64,000 nt of DNA from Hybos culiciformis. Its lineage: Eukaryota > Arthropoda > Insecta > Diptera > Hybotidae. Under the pieces are notes generated by a model. That model saw nothing but the letters and a program-made list of their open reading frames with translations. It did no database searches and had not been told where the DNA came from. The stretch is from positions 13,681,829 to 13,745,828 of the forward strand of contig OZ023275.1 of the NCBI GenBank assembly GCA_964007475.1. The letters are read 5' to 3'. Shown here in pieces: positions 1-9,439 of this stretch; within the stretch, counting starts at the first letter, position 1; every line of letters starts with the position of its first letter. The translations under genes were made by a program, and so were the position numbers.

Positions 1-1232
1 GTAAGCTGAAACATCAGTACAAAGGCAAATTAGAATTATTAGCAACAATCTTTTTATTTTGTATTTAAAATGTGAATTTTGTTTTTCTTTCATCTGATAT
101 TATTCATGTATACTTATGTTATATATATAATTATACTTTTTAACTACAGAATTTGAAATAAATTTGATGACAATAGCACTATTATATTTTTTAATTAAGT
201 GGAAATCCCGGGATTTTTGGTTGAAATCCCGGGATTACGGGATTCAATTTTACAACAGAAATCCCGGGAAAACGGGATCCCGGGATCCCGTTTGAGAAGC
301 CCTATTTTGAATCTTTTTGAATCAGAGATATGCGGTGAAGCGATTTTTACTTTTAAGACACATCAATATTTTACTTTAAGCCGCATGTAATAAGTTTCTT
401 TTTCAGCAATTAATGCAGCAGTTTTTGCGTCCCAACAAAGATCTTATTAAATAGCAATTATTTCTACAAAATTCGAAAAAAATTAATTCAATTTAGCCTT
501 CAAATAATAAAAATATGCCTTTTTTCATAAACAAGTTTTATTTTAATGTTGAAATTTTAAAATGAACAATTAGCATTCTGATCGATGCGGAAAATGTGTC
601 ATAGAAAAACATTACTTCCGTATAAAGAAATCATCGCCTTACATTAGCAAATAGTGATTGCCTGGTACACTGAAACCTGAAAACTTGTTCTAAAACCCTA
701 TTTTAAATTCTAATAATAAACTTTTGGAATAGTTGAATAGAAATAGGCCTATAAATCGCAATATTTTTCTAAATCTTGTACCTCAGCAAAGACAGGTCTC
801 CAAAACAATGCTATTAATATTTACAGATTTTATTCTTAGTAAAGAAATATTGACAATTAGTTTTTCAAATTAGATTGCAATTACGTTTTACAACACAAAC
901 GCAAAAAAAAAAAAAATAACCGAGAATAAATATTTTAAGGGCTGTCGATCGGAAAAAAGTCGATATTAGTTCATTACGCTTTACTGAAAGAATTATACAC
1001 CTAGGTATTATTTTTTAACGCTAGAAATGATGGGCTGCTTAGTATAAAATTTAAATTAAATTAAAAATCAATTTTATTGAAGGCAAGATTTTGTATTGTT
1101 ACTTTTTATTTTAATTTACATTTTGTACTGATTTACATTTTGTCATTTGTAGCCATTGTTATTTCATAGTTTAAATCTTTTAAGTATTAACTTCTGTCGG
1201 CAGTTCTATGACTGCTTCGTGTGTTTTTTTTT
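1..1232. other. AT-rich non-coding DNA
   Basis: No gene is supported here. The stretch is AT-rich with short A and T runs. The one feature that stands out is the CCCGGG cluster near 207-284, annotated separately. The short open frame at 199-390 is carried by that cluster and is not credible as a gene. This could be intergenic or intronic. Confidence 0.6.
207..284. repeat. cluster of CCCGGG palindromes
   Basis: Four CCCGGG hexamers (207-212, 228-233, 263-268, 279-284) lie within 78 bases, mostly as AATCCCGGGATT-like palindromes, with extra half-sites (ACGGGAT, ATCCCG) between and after them. The surrounding DNA is strongly AT-rich, so this is far from random. It looks like a short, decayed self-complementary repeat, perhaps a transposon fragment. 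I do not recognise the family. Confidence 0.55.
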
Positions 1233-1985
1233 CAGGTAATATTAATTTCACCGGAGCTACCTATTTTGAAAAAAAAAAATTTTCCTATATTTTGCTCCGG
1301 CACGACGTAACCGTAGCTCCCCACCCAAAAAATTTTTTTCACGTAATATTAATTTCACCGGAGCTACCTATTTTGAAAAAAAAAAATTTTCGTATATTTT
1401 GCTCCGGCACGACCTAACCGCAGCTCCCCACCCAAAAATTTTTTTGTAGGTAATATTAATTTCACCGGAGCTACCTATTTTGAAAAAAAAAATTGTTCGT
1501 ATATTTTGCTCCGGCACGACCTAACCGTAACTCCCCACCCAAAAATTTTTTTTCAGGTAATATTAATTTCACCGGAGCTACCTATTTGAAAAAAAAAATG
1601 TTTCGTATATTTTGCGTCGGCACGACCTAACCGTACCTCCCTGCCCAAAAATTTTTCGGCTGGTAATCTTAATTTCACCGGAGCTACATATTTAAAAAGA
1701 AAAAAAAATTTTCGTATATTTTGCTGCGGCGCGACCTAACCGTAGCTCCCCTCCCAAACATTTTTTTTCAGGTAATATTAATTTCACCGGAGCTACCTAT
1801 TTTGAAAAAAAAAAAAATGTTTCGTATATTTTGCTCCGGCACAACCTAACCGTAGCTACCCATTCAAAAATTTTTTTTCAGGTAATATTAATTTCACCGG
1901 AGATAGCTATTTTGAAAAAAAAATTTTTCGTGTATTTTGCTCCGGCACGACGTAACCGTAGCTCCCTACCCAAAAAATTTTTTGA
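1233..1985. repeat. seven-copy ~107-bp tandem repeat with internal inverted repeats
   Basis: Seven head-to-tail units begin near 1233, 1340, 1447, 1554, 1660, 1769 and 1879, a period of 106-110 bases. Each has the order TAATATTAATTTCACC, GGAGCTACCTATTTT, an A-run, TCGTATATTTTGCTCCGG, CACGACCTAACCGTAGCTCC, then a T-run. Within a unit CCGGAGC pairs with GCTCCGG, and GGAGCTAC pairs with GTAGCTCC, so each copy can form two alternative hairpins. Differences between copies are mostly A/T-run length changes and point changes. It is a minisatellite or small satellite remnant, or an internal array of a transposon. No protein is expected from it. Confidence 0.9.
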
Positions 1986-2316
1986 GTCTCCGAAAATAAA
2001 TGTTTACCCTCTACAGAATAACTCAATTATATCATACAACGTCCCTAAAGAAGTATTAACTTCAAAAATTATATAATTAAGGCAAATTTTGTAATGAACA
2101 GGTGACATTGAAATTGAAAAAATGTTTATTTATTTTTTAAATTTAAATTTTATCTAATTAATAATTAATAATTATAACATTTATAAATTTATGAATTTAT
2201 AATCAAGAAATATTCCTATATATATTCAAGTCGAATTCTTTTATAAATTATTTTTTCACTATACCTAGCTTTGTACAATATCTAAATCTAAAATTTAAAT
2301 TTGAGTAAAAAAAAAT
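1986..2316. other. AT-rich spacer upstream of the small ORF
   Basis: No gene is visible. A TATAAAT at 2242-2248 lies about 70 bases before the ATG of the small ORF and could serve as a TATA box, but in DNA this AT-rich such a match is weak evidence. Confidence 0.4.
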
Positions 2317-2625
2317 ATGAATTTTAAAATATTAATGCTTGGTTTTGCAATACTAAGTTTAATGCTAATATTAATGCTTGGTTTTGCATATACTGTGTTT
2401 GTTGAAATACCTGGTATGGATGATCTGGTAGAAGTACCTGACGTAGACGATGACACAAAAGGAGGTTACGTCATAAATTATGCTGCAAATGAAGCCGACT
2501 TGGATCCTTCTCAGTACGTATTACGTACATTTAACGATGCAAGAGTGGTAATCAAAGATGACACACTCTTAAAAAGCGTTCCAATACATGGCCCTCATAC
2601 AGAATATATTTTAAGTAAAAAATAA
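2317..2625 (+). CDS. hypothetical small secreted or membrane-anchored protein, 102 aa
   Basis: I do not recognise this protein and assign no function. It is an intron-less ORF whose codons are less AT-biased than its surroundings. Residues 5-28 are strongly hydrophobic (signal peptide or anchor; a cleavage after GFA at residue 24 is possible). An acidic stretch follows (DDLVEVPDVDDD, 35-46), then a mixed polar domain of about 55 residues with no cysteine. The hydrophobic part contains an in-frame duplication: MLGFA occurs at 7-11 and 20-24, encoded by an identical 22-base repeat at 2328-2349 and 2367-2388. The ATG has A at -3, and an AATAAA follows 91 bases after the stop. It could be a real lineage-restricted gene, or a relic. 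An exon of a larger gene is also possible, but I see no splice sites that demand it. Confidence 0.45.
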   Translation: MNFKILMLGFAILSLMLILMLGFAYTVFVEIPGMDDLVEVPDVDDDTKGGYVINYAANEADLDPSQYVLRTFNDARVVIKDDTLLKSVPIHGPHTEYILSKK

Positions 2626-2715
2626 AATTAAAATAATTAAAATATTATTTTCAAAACCTTAAATGTTGAAACGTAATTTAATTTTGTAAAAAAAAATTAT
2701 ATAAATATTCGAACA

Positions 2716-2721
2716 AATAAA
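2716..2721 (+). terminator. polyadenylation signal AATAAA after the small ORF
   Basis: A canonical AATAAA lies 91 bases downstream of the stop codon at 2623-2625. It fits a short 3' UTR for the 102-residue ORF, but the hexamer is frequent in this AT-rich DNA. Confidence 0.35.
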
Positions 2722-3474
2722 AGAATATTGTGAACTGTACTAAATAATGTACATTTTACACATAACAATATATTATTTTCACTTTTCTTTCTTGTCAAAT
2801 TAAATTTCCATATTTTTGAAATTTTGATTTATTATAAATTAATTTCTAAAACAAAATTGTTTCGCATCTAAATTCCGCATCTAAGTAAATATTATCACAA
2901 ACCGAACTTTAATATTGTCTCTAATTATTCCAGTCTATTGGATCTATGTAATAACACTGTGGTGGAAAATAAAACCCTTGGCTCTGGTGTCAATTCCTGT
3001 TTGAATTCAAATGGAATTAACAATCAAATTGTTTTTTCGTACATGTTTTTTCGTTAAATATTATTAAACACTTCAATTGATTTAGTTGTTGGCAGATATT
3101 TAATTTTAATAGACTCTGATTAGGTTCAGTGCAAATGCAGACAGTTTTTGAACAATTTTAAGAAAGCTACACAGAAAAAAACGAGTAGCCTTTTTATCTA
3201 AACTTTAAATAAAATCATCTAATGTTTGTGATTGAATTTTAGCCATTTAAACTGTTTAATTGCGCCAGCTATTCTTAATTAAATGATTTGCTACAAATCG
3301 TAATTATTTGTTTTGTTGAAACATTAAATAAAAAATGTATTATATACATTTGATTAAGTTAAAAAAAACTTGTTAAATTAATTAAATGTTTAATCAAATC
3401 ATATATTTGAAATAAGTGATTTTTATAATTATAATCATTGTGTTTTTGACCCCTCAAATACAAAAAAACAACTC
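2722..3474. other. AT-rich non-coding DNA
   Basis: No coding region, RNA gene or clear repeat was seen here. Confidence 0.55.
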
Positions 3475-3720
3475 AAATGTTTTTTTTTATTTTTTTTTGG
3501 TTTTTTTTTATTTATTTTTTTTTTTTTTAACTTTTTTGGTTTTTTTTTTGTTTTTTAATCTTTTTTGGTTGGTCACACATCTAAGTACTATCACTACGAG
3601 ACGTTGCTTTTTTTTTTTAGCTTTTTTGGTCGGTCAACCATCTAAGTTCTATCACTACGAGATGTTGCTTAACCTTCTGTGTTCAATGTGATGTAGTCTT
3701 CCACTGAGCTATGTCAGTGA
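3475..3720 (-). mobile_element. tRNA-derived SINE-like element, minus strand
   Basis: Read on the minus strand, a tRNA-like head starts near 3715 with CATAGCTCAGTGG (a pol III A-box match, 3701-3713). A degenerate B-box-like GGTTAAGCAAC follows at 3664-3674. Behind it comes a body segment that occurs twice in tandem (about 3559-3607 and 3624-3672 on the + strand, sharing CATCTAAGT and CTATCACTACGAGA), and then a long A-rich tail, seen as the T-rich tract 3475-3570 on the + strand. The A-box segment matches the head at 5034. The order head, body, A-rich tail is that of a SINE. It does not fold convincingly as an intact tRNA. Confidence 0.55.
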
Positions 3721-3829
3721 TATACAACAATGTATTAATAGACAATATAAAATCGGTTTCTATGAAAACTTTCTACAATATTGTCAAAGAATGTTACTGT
3801 ACAATTCTACTATTTTTGTAGTGGATATA

Positions 3830-4088
3830 TCGTCTGCTAAGAAATGAAACAACGTATGACATTTATACGTCATTATTTGACAATAGCACCATTCGATTCC
3901 TCGTACTCGATTTTATAAGTACAACTGCTTTGCAATATTCTTAATGTTGATTAAAATGTGTTTTTTAGATGAAAATTGTACGCTACTTGATATTTTTTCA
4001 TACGTTTTTTTTAATTTTCAAATCTTTAAATTCAAATTACTCGAAACTATACTTTTTATTATACGTTGTTTCATTTCTGAGCAGTCGA
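3830..4088. mobile_element. Tc1/mariner-like MITE, 259 bp
   Basis: Terminal inverted repeats of 28 bases (3830-3857 and 4061-4088) match at 26 of 28 positions. The left one begins TCGTCTGCTAAGAAATG and the right one ends CATTTCTGAGCAGTCGA. Each end is flanked by TA (3828-3829 and 4089-4090), as expected for the Tc1/mariner superfamily. There is no transposase, so the element is non-autonomous. The superfamily rests only on the TA flank, which is common here; the inverted repeat itself is clear. Confidence 0.6.
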
Positions 4089-4091
4089 TAT

Positions 4092-5030
4092 TGAAATATT
4101 TATTTCAAATCCAATAATTAAATTTGCTGAATCACATAATGTTTAGATATTTTCAAAATTTACCTTAATTTTAGTTTTAACAAATTTGTTTTAATATTTC
4201 AAATAAATGAATTGTTAAAAACAACTATTGAATTTATTAATTCTTTCAGTTAATTATTTGTATTTTAAAACTTAAATCAATGAATTTTCATTAGAAAAAT
4301 CATTTAGTTTTGATTTTTTTTTCAACTATTGAATTAATTAATTTGTTTAAAACATTAATTAAATTAAAGAAAGCTGATTTATTTAATTATGTTTAGTCAA
4401 TTATTCTAATTTATTTTTTTCTGTGTAACTATGCGGTAAAATTAAAACTTTGAAAACTTTTAGTATAAAACTTATTCTCTTCTTGACTTGAATTTGATTT
4501 ATTATGGGCTTTAAAATTTATTATTTTATTTAATTCAATATATCTTTCTATTTTTATTTTATATGTCTATAGATAAGATAGTATATACACACAAAAAAAA
4601 AACTCAGTATTTCTAACAAAAATATTTTTGTTGCCATACAAAATTCAATCTTTAATTTTAATAAAAAATTTGTAAGCAAAACATAATATTTGTTATTTTT
4701 AGTAGATAGAAATTGTAAATGATAAAGAAAGTTTCTTTGTATTAACAAAAATTAAAATTTCTTATATCAACAAATGTGTTCGTTTATTCAATAAATAAGT
4801 TTTGACTTTTAACAAAAAAATTTTCAATATTATGTGGATTTGATAAAAAATTTCATTGTTGTAAGGTTGTAACAAAACTAGAATTTTTAATTATACATTT
4901 TTAATTATAACAACAAGTAGATCTAATTTTAATTCTCTTAAAGTAACAAATTTTTGAATCATATTCACAGATTTTTTTTTTGGTTCTGTGCGAACTTGTA
5001 TTTTCCATTTTACACATTGTCTTAAATTTA
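4092..5030. other. AT-rich non-coding DNA
   Basis: No gene, RNA or distinctive repeat was recognised. Confidence 0.55.
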
Positions 5031-5398
5031 GTTCATAGCTCAGTGGCAGAGTTCGTGGATTGCAATGTTTAGGACAGTGGTTCGAAGCTACAAGCAAGGG
5101 CAAAATTATTAAAAAAAAATAATAAAAAAATTAAAAAAATAAATAAAAAAAACAAGAAAAATATAAATAAAAAATTTAATAAATAAAAAAATTTAATAAA
5201 TAAAAAAATTTAATAAATAAAAAAAAAAAAAATAAAATACTAAAAAAATAAATAATAAAAATAAAAAAATATAATAAAAAAAAAATAAAAAAAATTTAAA
5301 AAAATAAAAAAAAAATAAAAAAAAATGAAAAAATAAAATAAAAAAATAAAAATAAATAAAAAGAAATAAAAAAATTATTTAAAAAAAAAAAAATTAGA
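5031..5398 (+). mobile_element. tRNA-derived SINE-like element with long A/T-only tail
   Basis: A tRNA-like head carries an A box (TAGCTCAGTGGC, 5036-5047) and a B box (GGTTCGAAGCT, 5079-5089) at normal pol III spacing. It does not fold well as a tRNA: the T-stem does not pair and acceptor ends are absent. From about 5107 onward there follow some 285 bases built almost only from A and T, mostly A-runs broken by T, including three copies of a 20-base AAATTTAATAAATAAA-type unit near 5170-5220. The head shares CATAGCTCAGTGG with the minus-strand element at 3475-3720, suggesting one SINE family. The tail is unusually long and may have grown after insertion. Confidence 0.6.
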
Positions 5399-8300
5399 GA
5401 AAATTAGAGAACATAATATTTTTTGATAAAAAAAAAAATTGAAATAAAAAAGTCAAAATTTCAAGTATTTCAAAGAGAAAGGATAAATTCAGTCCCGCAA
5501 TCATATTTTTAATATTTATTTTGATCCTTAAAACGCACCATAAAACGTTTACATTTTCAAACAAGAACATAAACATCTTATTCCAAAATTTTCTCGTATT
5601 TCGAGTTGTAACCCTTCTTGAAAATTGTTATTGAAAATAATGTACACAAAGGCTTAGGCTTCTTGTTTAACAACTTTTTTTTTTTTTTTTTGCATTTTTA
5701 TATTATATTGTTCCAATTTGTGATGGCTCCAACATAATAATTATTTTACTATGCCCTTGAAGTACACTGCAAAAATATATTTTGCAATATATATCTAGGA
5801 ATATTAAATTAAACTAAAAGTGTGGCAAATTTTTTTCATAAAAGTATATAGTATTAAAATGTTGATATAAAATATAATTAAATGTTAACTAACTAAGTGC
5901 TTTTAAAATTTATTAAAAAAAAAAAAAAGTCAAATTACAAAAAAGAAAAAACAATTCTTTTATTTTACAACCAAACTTATCTTCCTATCATTTCATATAA
6001 ATATATAGAAAGTACATACTCGTTATGCTATATATATACAAACACAAACATAATACATCCATATAATATATTTCTCAGAAAGCAGAATATTTAAAACATA
6101 ATTAATTTTTCTGAATTTTCTAAAAAAAAAAAATAAAAAATTAGCACTCTGCCACGAAAATCCTTTACTTATAAATTCCAAATTGACTTTTTTCAACTGA
6201 ATTTAACTATAATTTAATTATATCTAAAAAAAAAATGTGATGGTAGTTTTTTGTTGTTATGGTTAGTCAGTTAAATTTCAATATTGTTATTGTGTTCTAT
6301 CTTCAGAAATTTATTCGAAAATGAATGTTTGAAAATAAATTTAATAATTATAAATATTTTCGGTTTTCTAATTTGGGTTTATTCTTTTACTAAGTTAAAG
6401 AAAATTTACCTCTCTGCTCGACAAACAGGTTGTAATTTCTATAGTGCAGCTGTATTGGTTCAATCTAATATAGAATGGAATATGTAACCATAATGCCTTT
6501 TATAACAAATTCTAACTGCTAACAAATTTTCAATTTAATATGATAAAAAGTTAGAGCTATGCAAAAAATACAAAATATATCTACATCATATATATACAAC
6601 GTTTGTACAAAAAGATTAAAAAATAATTATCCTCTGAGATTAAAAAAATAAAAAAAAAATTAAAATAAAGGAAGAAAAAATTAGATTTTGTCGCCGCCTT
6701 TCATTAAAAACTATAGGATTTTTCTTCTTTTTTTTTTTTTTCTTTTTGGTAATTATCAATTCGCTTTTCTTTTTTTTTTTTTTAATTTTTCTGATGAAAA
6801 GTGCTTTCGACGTCATTTTTATGCGACCATAAAAAAAAAAGAATTATTTAAGCTAAAAAAATTATTGTTTTATGAGTTTTTGGTATAAAGATATTTTATT
6901 TTCACTGACCTGTTTGAAAAGTTAAAAATTTTAAAATTTTTAGCGCCTAATAAAAATTATGGGATTAAAAAAGATTTAAATATTTTTTTTGTTGAGATTT
7001 TATTTTAAAATAAATTTGCGTTAAATAAAATAATAAATTTAATGAAAAAAAAAAACGCATAAAAAAAATAAATTAAGAAATTAATGTAATAGTAGATAAC
7101 CAATAAATATATTTCTGGGATGATATATGCAATTTAAGCGATTTTTGAAGGAATATTCCGGAAACATATTCCCAACTAATTGTGCCTTAAATTGCTGTTT
7201 TACATATTTGTATTATTTTTAAAATGATATGCGGAAACATTTTCTAGGGCTAGGAGACGCGTACTGTTCGAATGAAATCAAGACCGTGAAATTCAAATCT
7301 TTATAGAACAATTTTCTCACGCTAAAAAAAAAAATTAACAGAAAACATTACAATTTTAGACAACGGATTTAGGCACGGCCCATCGGGAGAAGACTCCCAC
7401 TAGCTTGGTAGGCCAGTCCAGGCTGTTGTACTTACCGATTTCATCTGAAAATTTTGACAGAAAATGTAACTGAATAAAACATTCATATAAAAATGGAATT
7501 GATAGGTCTTAAAAGAAACCTCTATTTTTCTATTTAATTTTTACAAATAGCAATTAATTTCATTAAAATTAATTGAGTAGTAACCCTTTAAACTTAATTT
7601 TTTGAAACCAGAAAAAATTTATAATTTAGTTTATTAATCAATTTTAATTTATTAAAAACTTTAAAAAAAAAATGACTACTCTTTGTCTAAACTCTAATTA
7701 ACTAAATAATACTATTAAGACTTCAAATTAAGTCGCTTAGGATTTGTCTTTTTATGTAATTTTTAAATATTTCAAATACAAGTAAAGTCCTCAAACTAAT
7801 CCTTCAAGCTCAACTCAGTGAACTCTCCACTTAGTCTTTTATTATTTTATGACATCTCAAATTGCAATCAAAAACCTTTTTTGGCGCGTTAATTTAGCGA
7901 ACTATTTCTTTTTAACCTTTGGTTAATTAAGAGTAAAATATTTAGCATCAGCCTTATTTTCCCAAAAAAAAAGAAGAAAACTTAAACTATAAAAACATTT
8001 TTTTTAAATTTAAATTTAGTGTGAACATGTTTTAAAATATATAAGTATATACATATATATAAATTAAATGTATACCAACATAAAAAAAAACGTTATTTAT
8101 GTATGATACCTACATTTTTTTTTGTTTTCATAAGTTAATTTACATTATTTTTGGTAAAAAAAAATAATAATAATAATAAAAATAATTTTTTACAATTGTG
8201 TGCACACATTTTTTTTTTGATATTCTTGTTGAAAATTGTGAAAGAAAACCAAACTGAAAAGCGCAAAATAAAATAATCTGATACTGTGTCTTAATCCTCT

Positions 8301-9357
8301 TATCAATGAAGCAAAAAGATACTTTCAGCATTTAAGTTTTTTTAATTATTTCTGTTACATAAAAAAAAATGAAGATAAATAATTCACGAAAATAAAATAA
8401 AAAAAATTGTTTTAATGAATGTGAGACCAGCATTATTTTATTTATGTTTTTTTAGTCTGTTTTATAAGTTTTGAAAAAATAATAAAAAAAAAAATAAAAA
8501 TAAAAATTATAATCTGGAGAAATGTGTATTTCTTTTTTGTATTACTAACAAAAATGTTTACAGATAAAAAAGTTTATTTGTATTTTTTTTTTTAACTTTT
8601 TCATTTGACCAATTCGATTTAAAAAGTCTGATAATAAAATGAAAAAAAAAAAATTGTAGACGATAGCAAAACGCAAATATTAAACCCAAAAAAATGTATA
8701 TATTAAGAAATTTTATAGTTAGCCTACAATTATAGTAACTATATAGCTTTATTTCTGTGGTTGAAATAATGTCAAAAAAATTGGTGAGAATAAAATCCAT
8801 ATAAGCTTTCTTGCCGTATAATAATAATGATGATGTAATACATATAAACTTACATATAATAATATAGAGCCCTAGGTTCATTGTCGCGATTTATTTGCAT
8901 TCCTCACGTAAACCTTAAACTTGTCGTACTTTAACTGTATGCTGTGAAAGCATGTTTTATGCATTATACGACATAGGATCAAAATATTATATATGTACGG
9001 AAAAGGAACATTATATATAACAATGACAGCTGAATCGTTTTTCTTCTCTCTATGTCATTTTCATGCTAGTTGTACCAAATTAAAAAAGTTTTAAAATTTT
9101 CCTTTAACGTTGAAAATACTGTATAGGTAGAAGTTTTTTATGATCTAATCCACTTGTTCCAAATAAAATGTTTAAATAAAAACTACAGGCAATAAATACA
9201 CTACTTGTATAGTTAACTATATTATAGCATAAACCAAATGAAAATATTTTATAGCTTTAAGCAAAGCGATAAAAAAAAAACTAATCAAAATTTGATATTC
9301 AATTTTATATTTTTATAACCAATTTTCTATAATTAAAAACAAAATTTTTAATTTCAG
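5399..9357. other. AT-rich non-coding DNA upstream of the receptor gene
   Basis: No gene is supported on either strand; the open frames present are A/T-run artefacts. A small GC-rich islet at 7362-7438 contains the hairpin GGGAG-AAGA-CTCCC and may be a transposon fragment. The part nearest 9358 probably contains 5' regulatory sequence or an intron of the receptor gene, but I can point to no defined site except a possible splice acceptor at 9356-9357. Confidence 0.5.
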
Positions 9358-9439
9358 TTTAAACATGGAGACTTGTGTAACTTCATAAAATATCGATTTA
9401 TGAAGAAATTGGTAATAAAGTGAAATCATTCACCGCAAT
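9358..9439 (+). promoter_or_regulatory. possible 5' leader of the kekkon gene with two uORFs
   Basis: TTTTAATTTCAG ending at 9357 is an acceptable splice acceptor, so the exon with the start codon may begin at 9358; an unspliced leader is equally possible. Before the main ATG there are two upstream ORFs, each of 7 codons: 9365-9388 (ATG GAG ... TAA) and 9400-9423 (ATG AAG ... TGA). Both end before the main start at 9440, which has A at -3. If transcribed, they could dampen translation and depend on reinitiation. Confidence 0.35.

Noticed and set aside
199..390. 63-codon ORF over the CCCGGG cluster
   Set aside because: The frame is open because of the palindromic repeat; no start context, domain or transcript signal supports it.
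1233..1985. CRISPR array
   Set aside because: Units are contiguous 107-bp tandem copies with no unique spacers, in clearly eukaryotic DNA.
3416..3691. 91-codon ORF rich in phenylalanine
   Set aside because: Produced by the T-rich tract, which is the complement of a SINE tail.
5031..5105. Genuine tRNA gene on the + strand
   Set aside because: A and B boxes are present, but the T-stem and acceptor stem do not pair, and the same head occurs in another SINE-like element.
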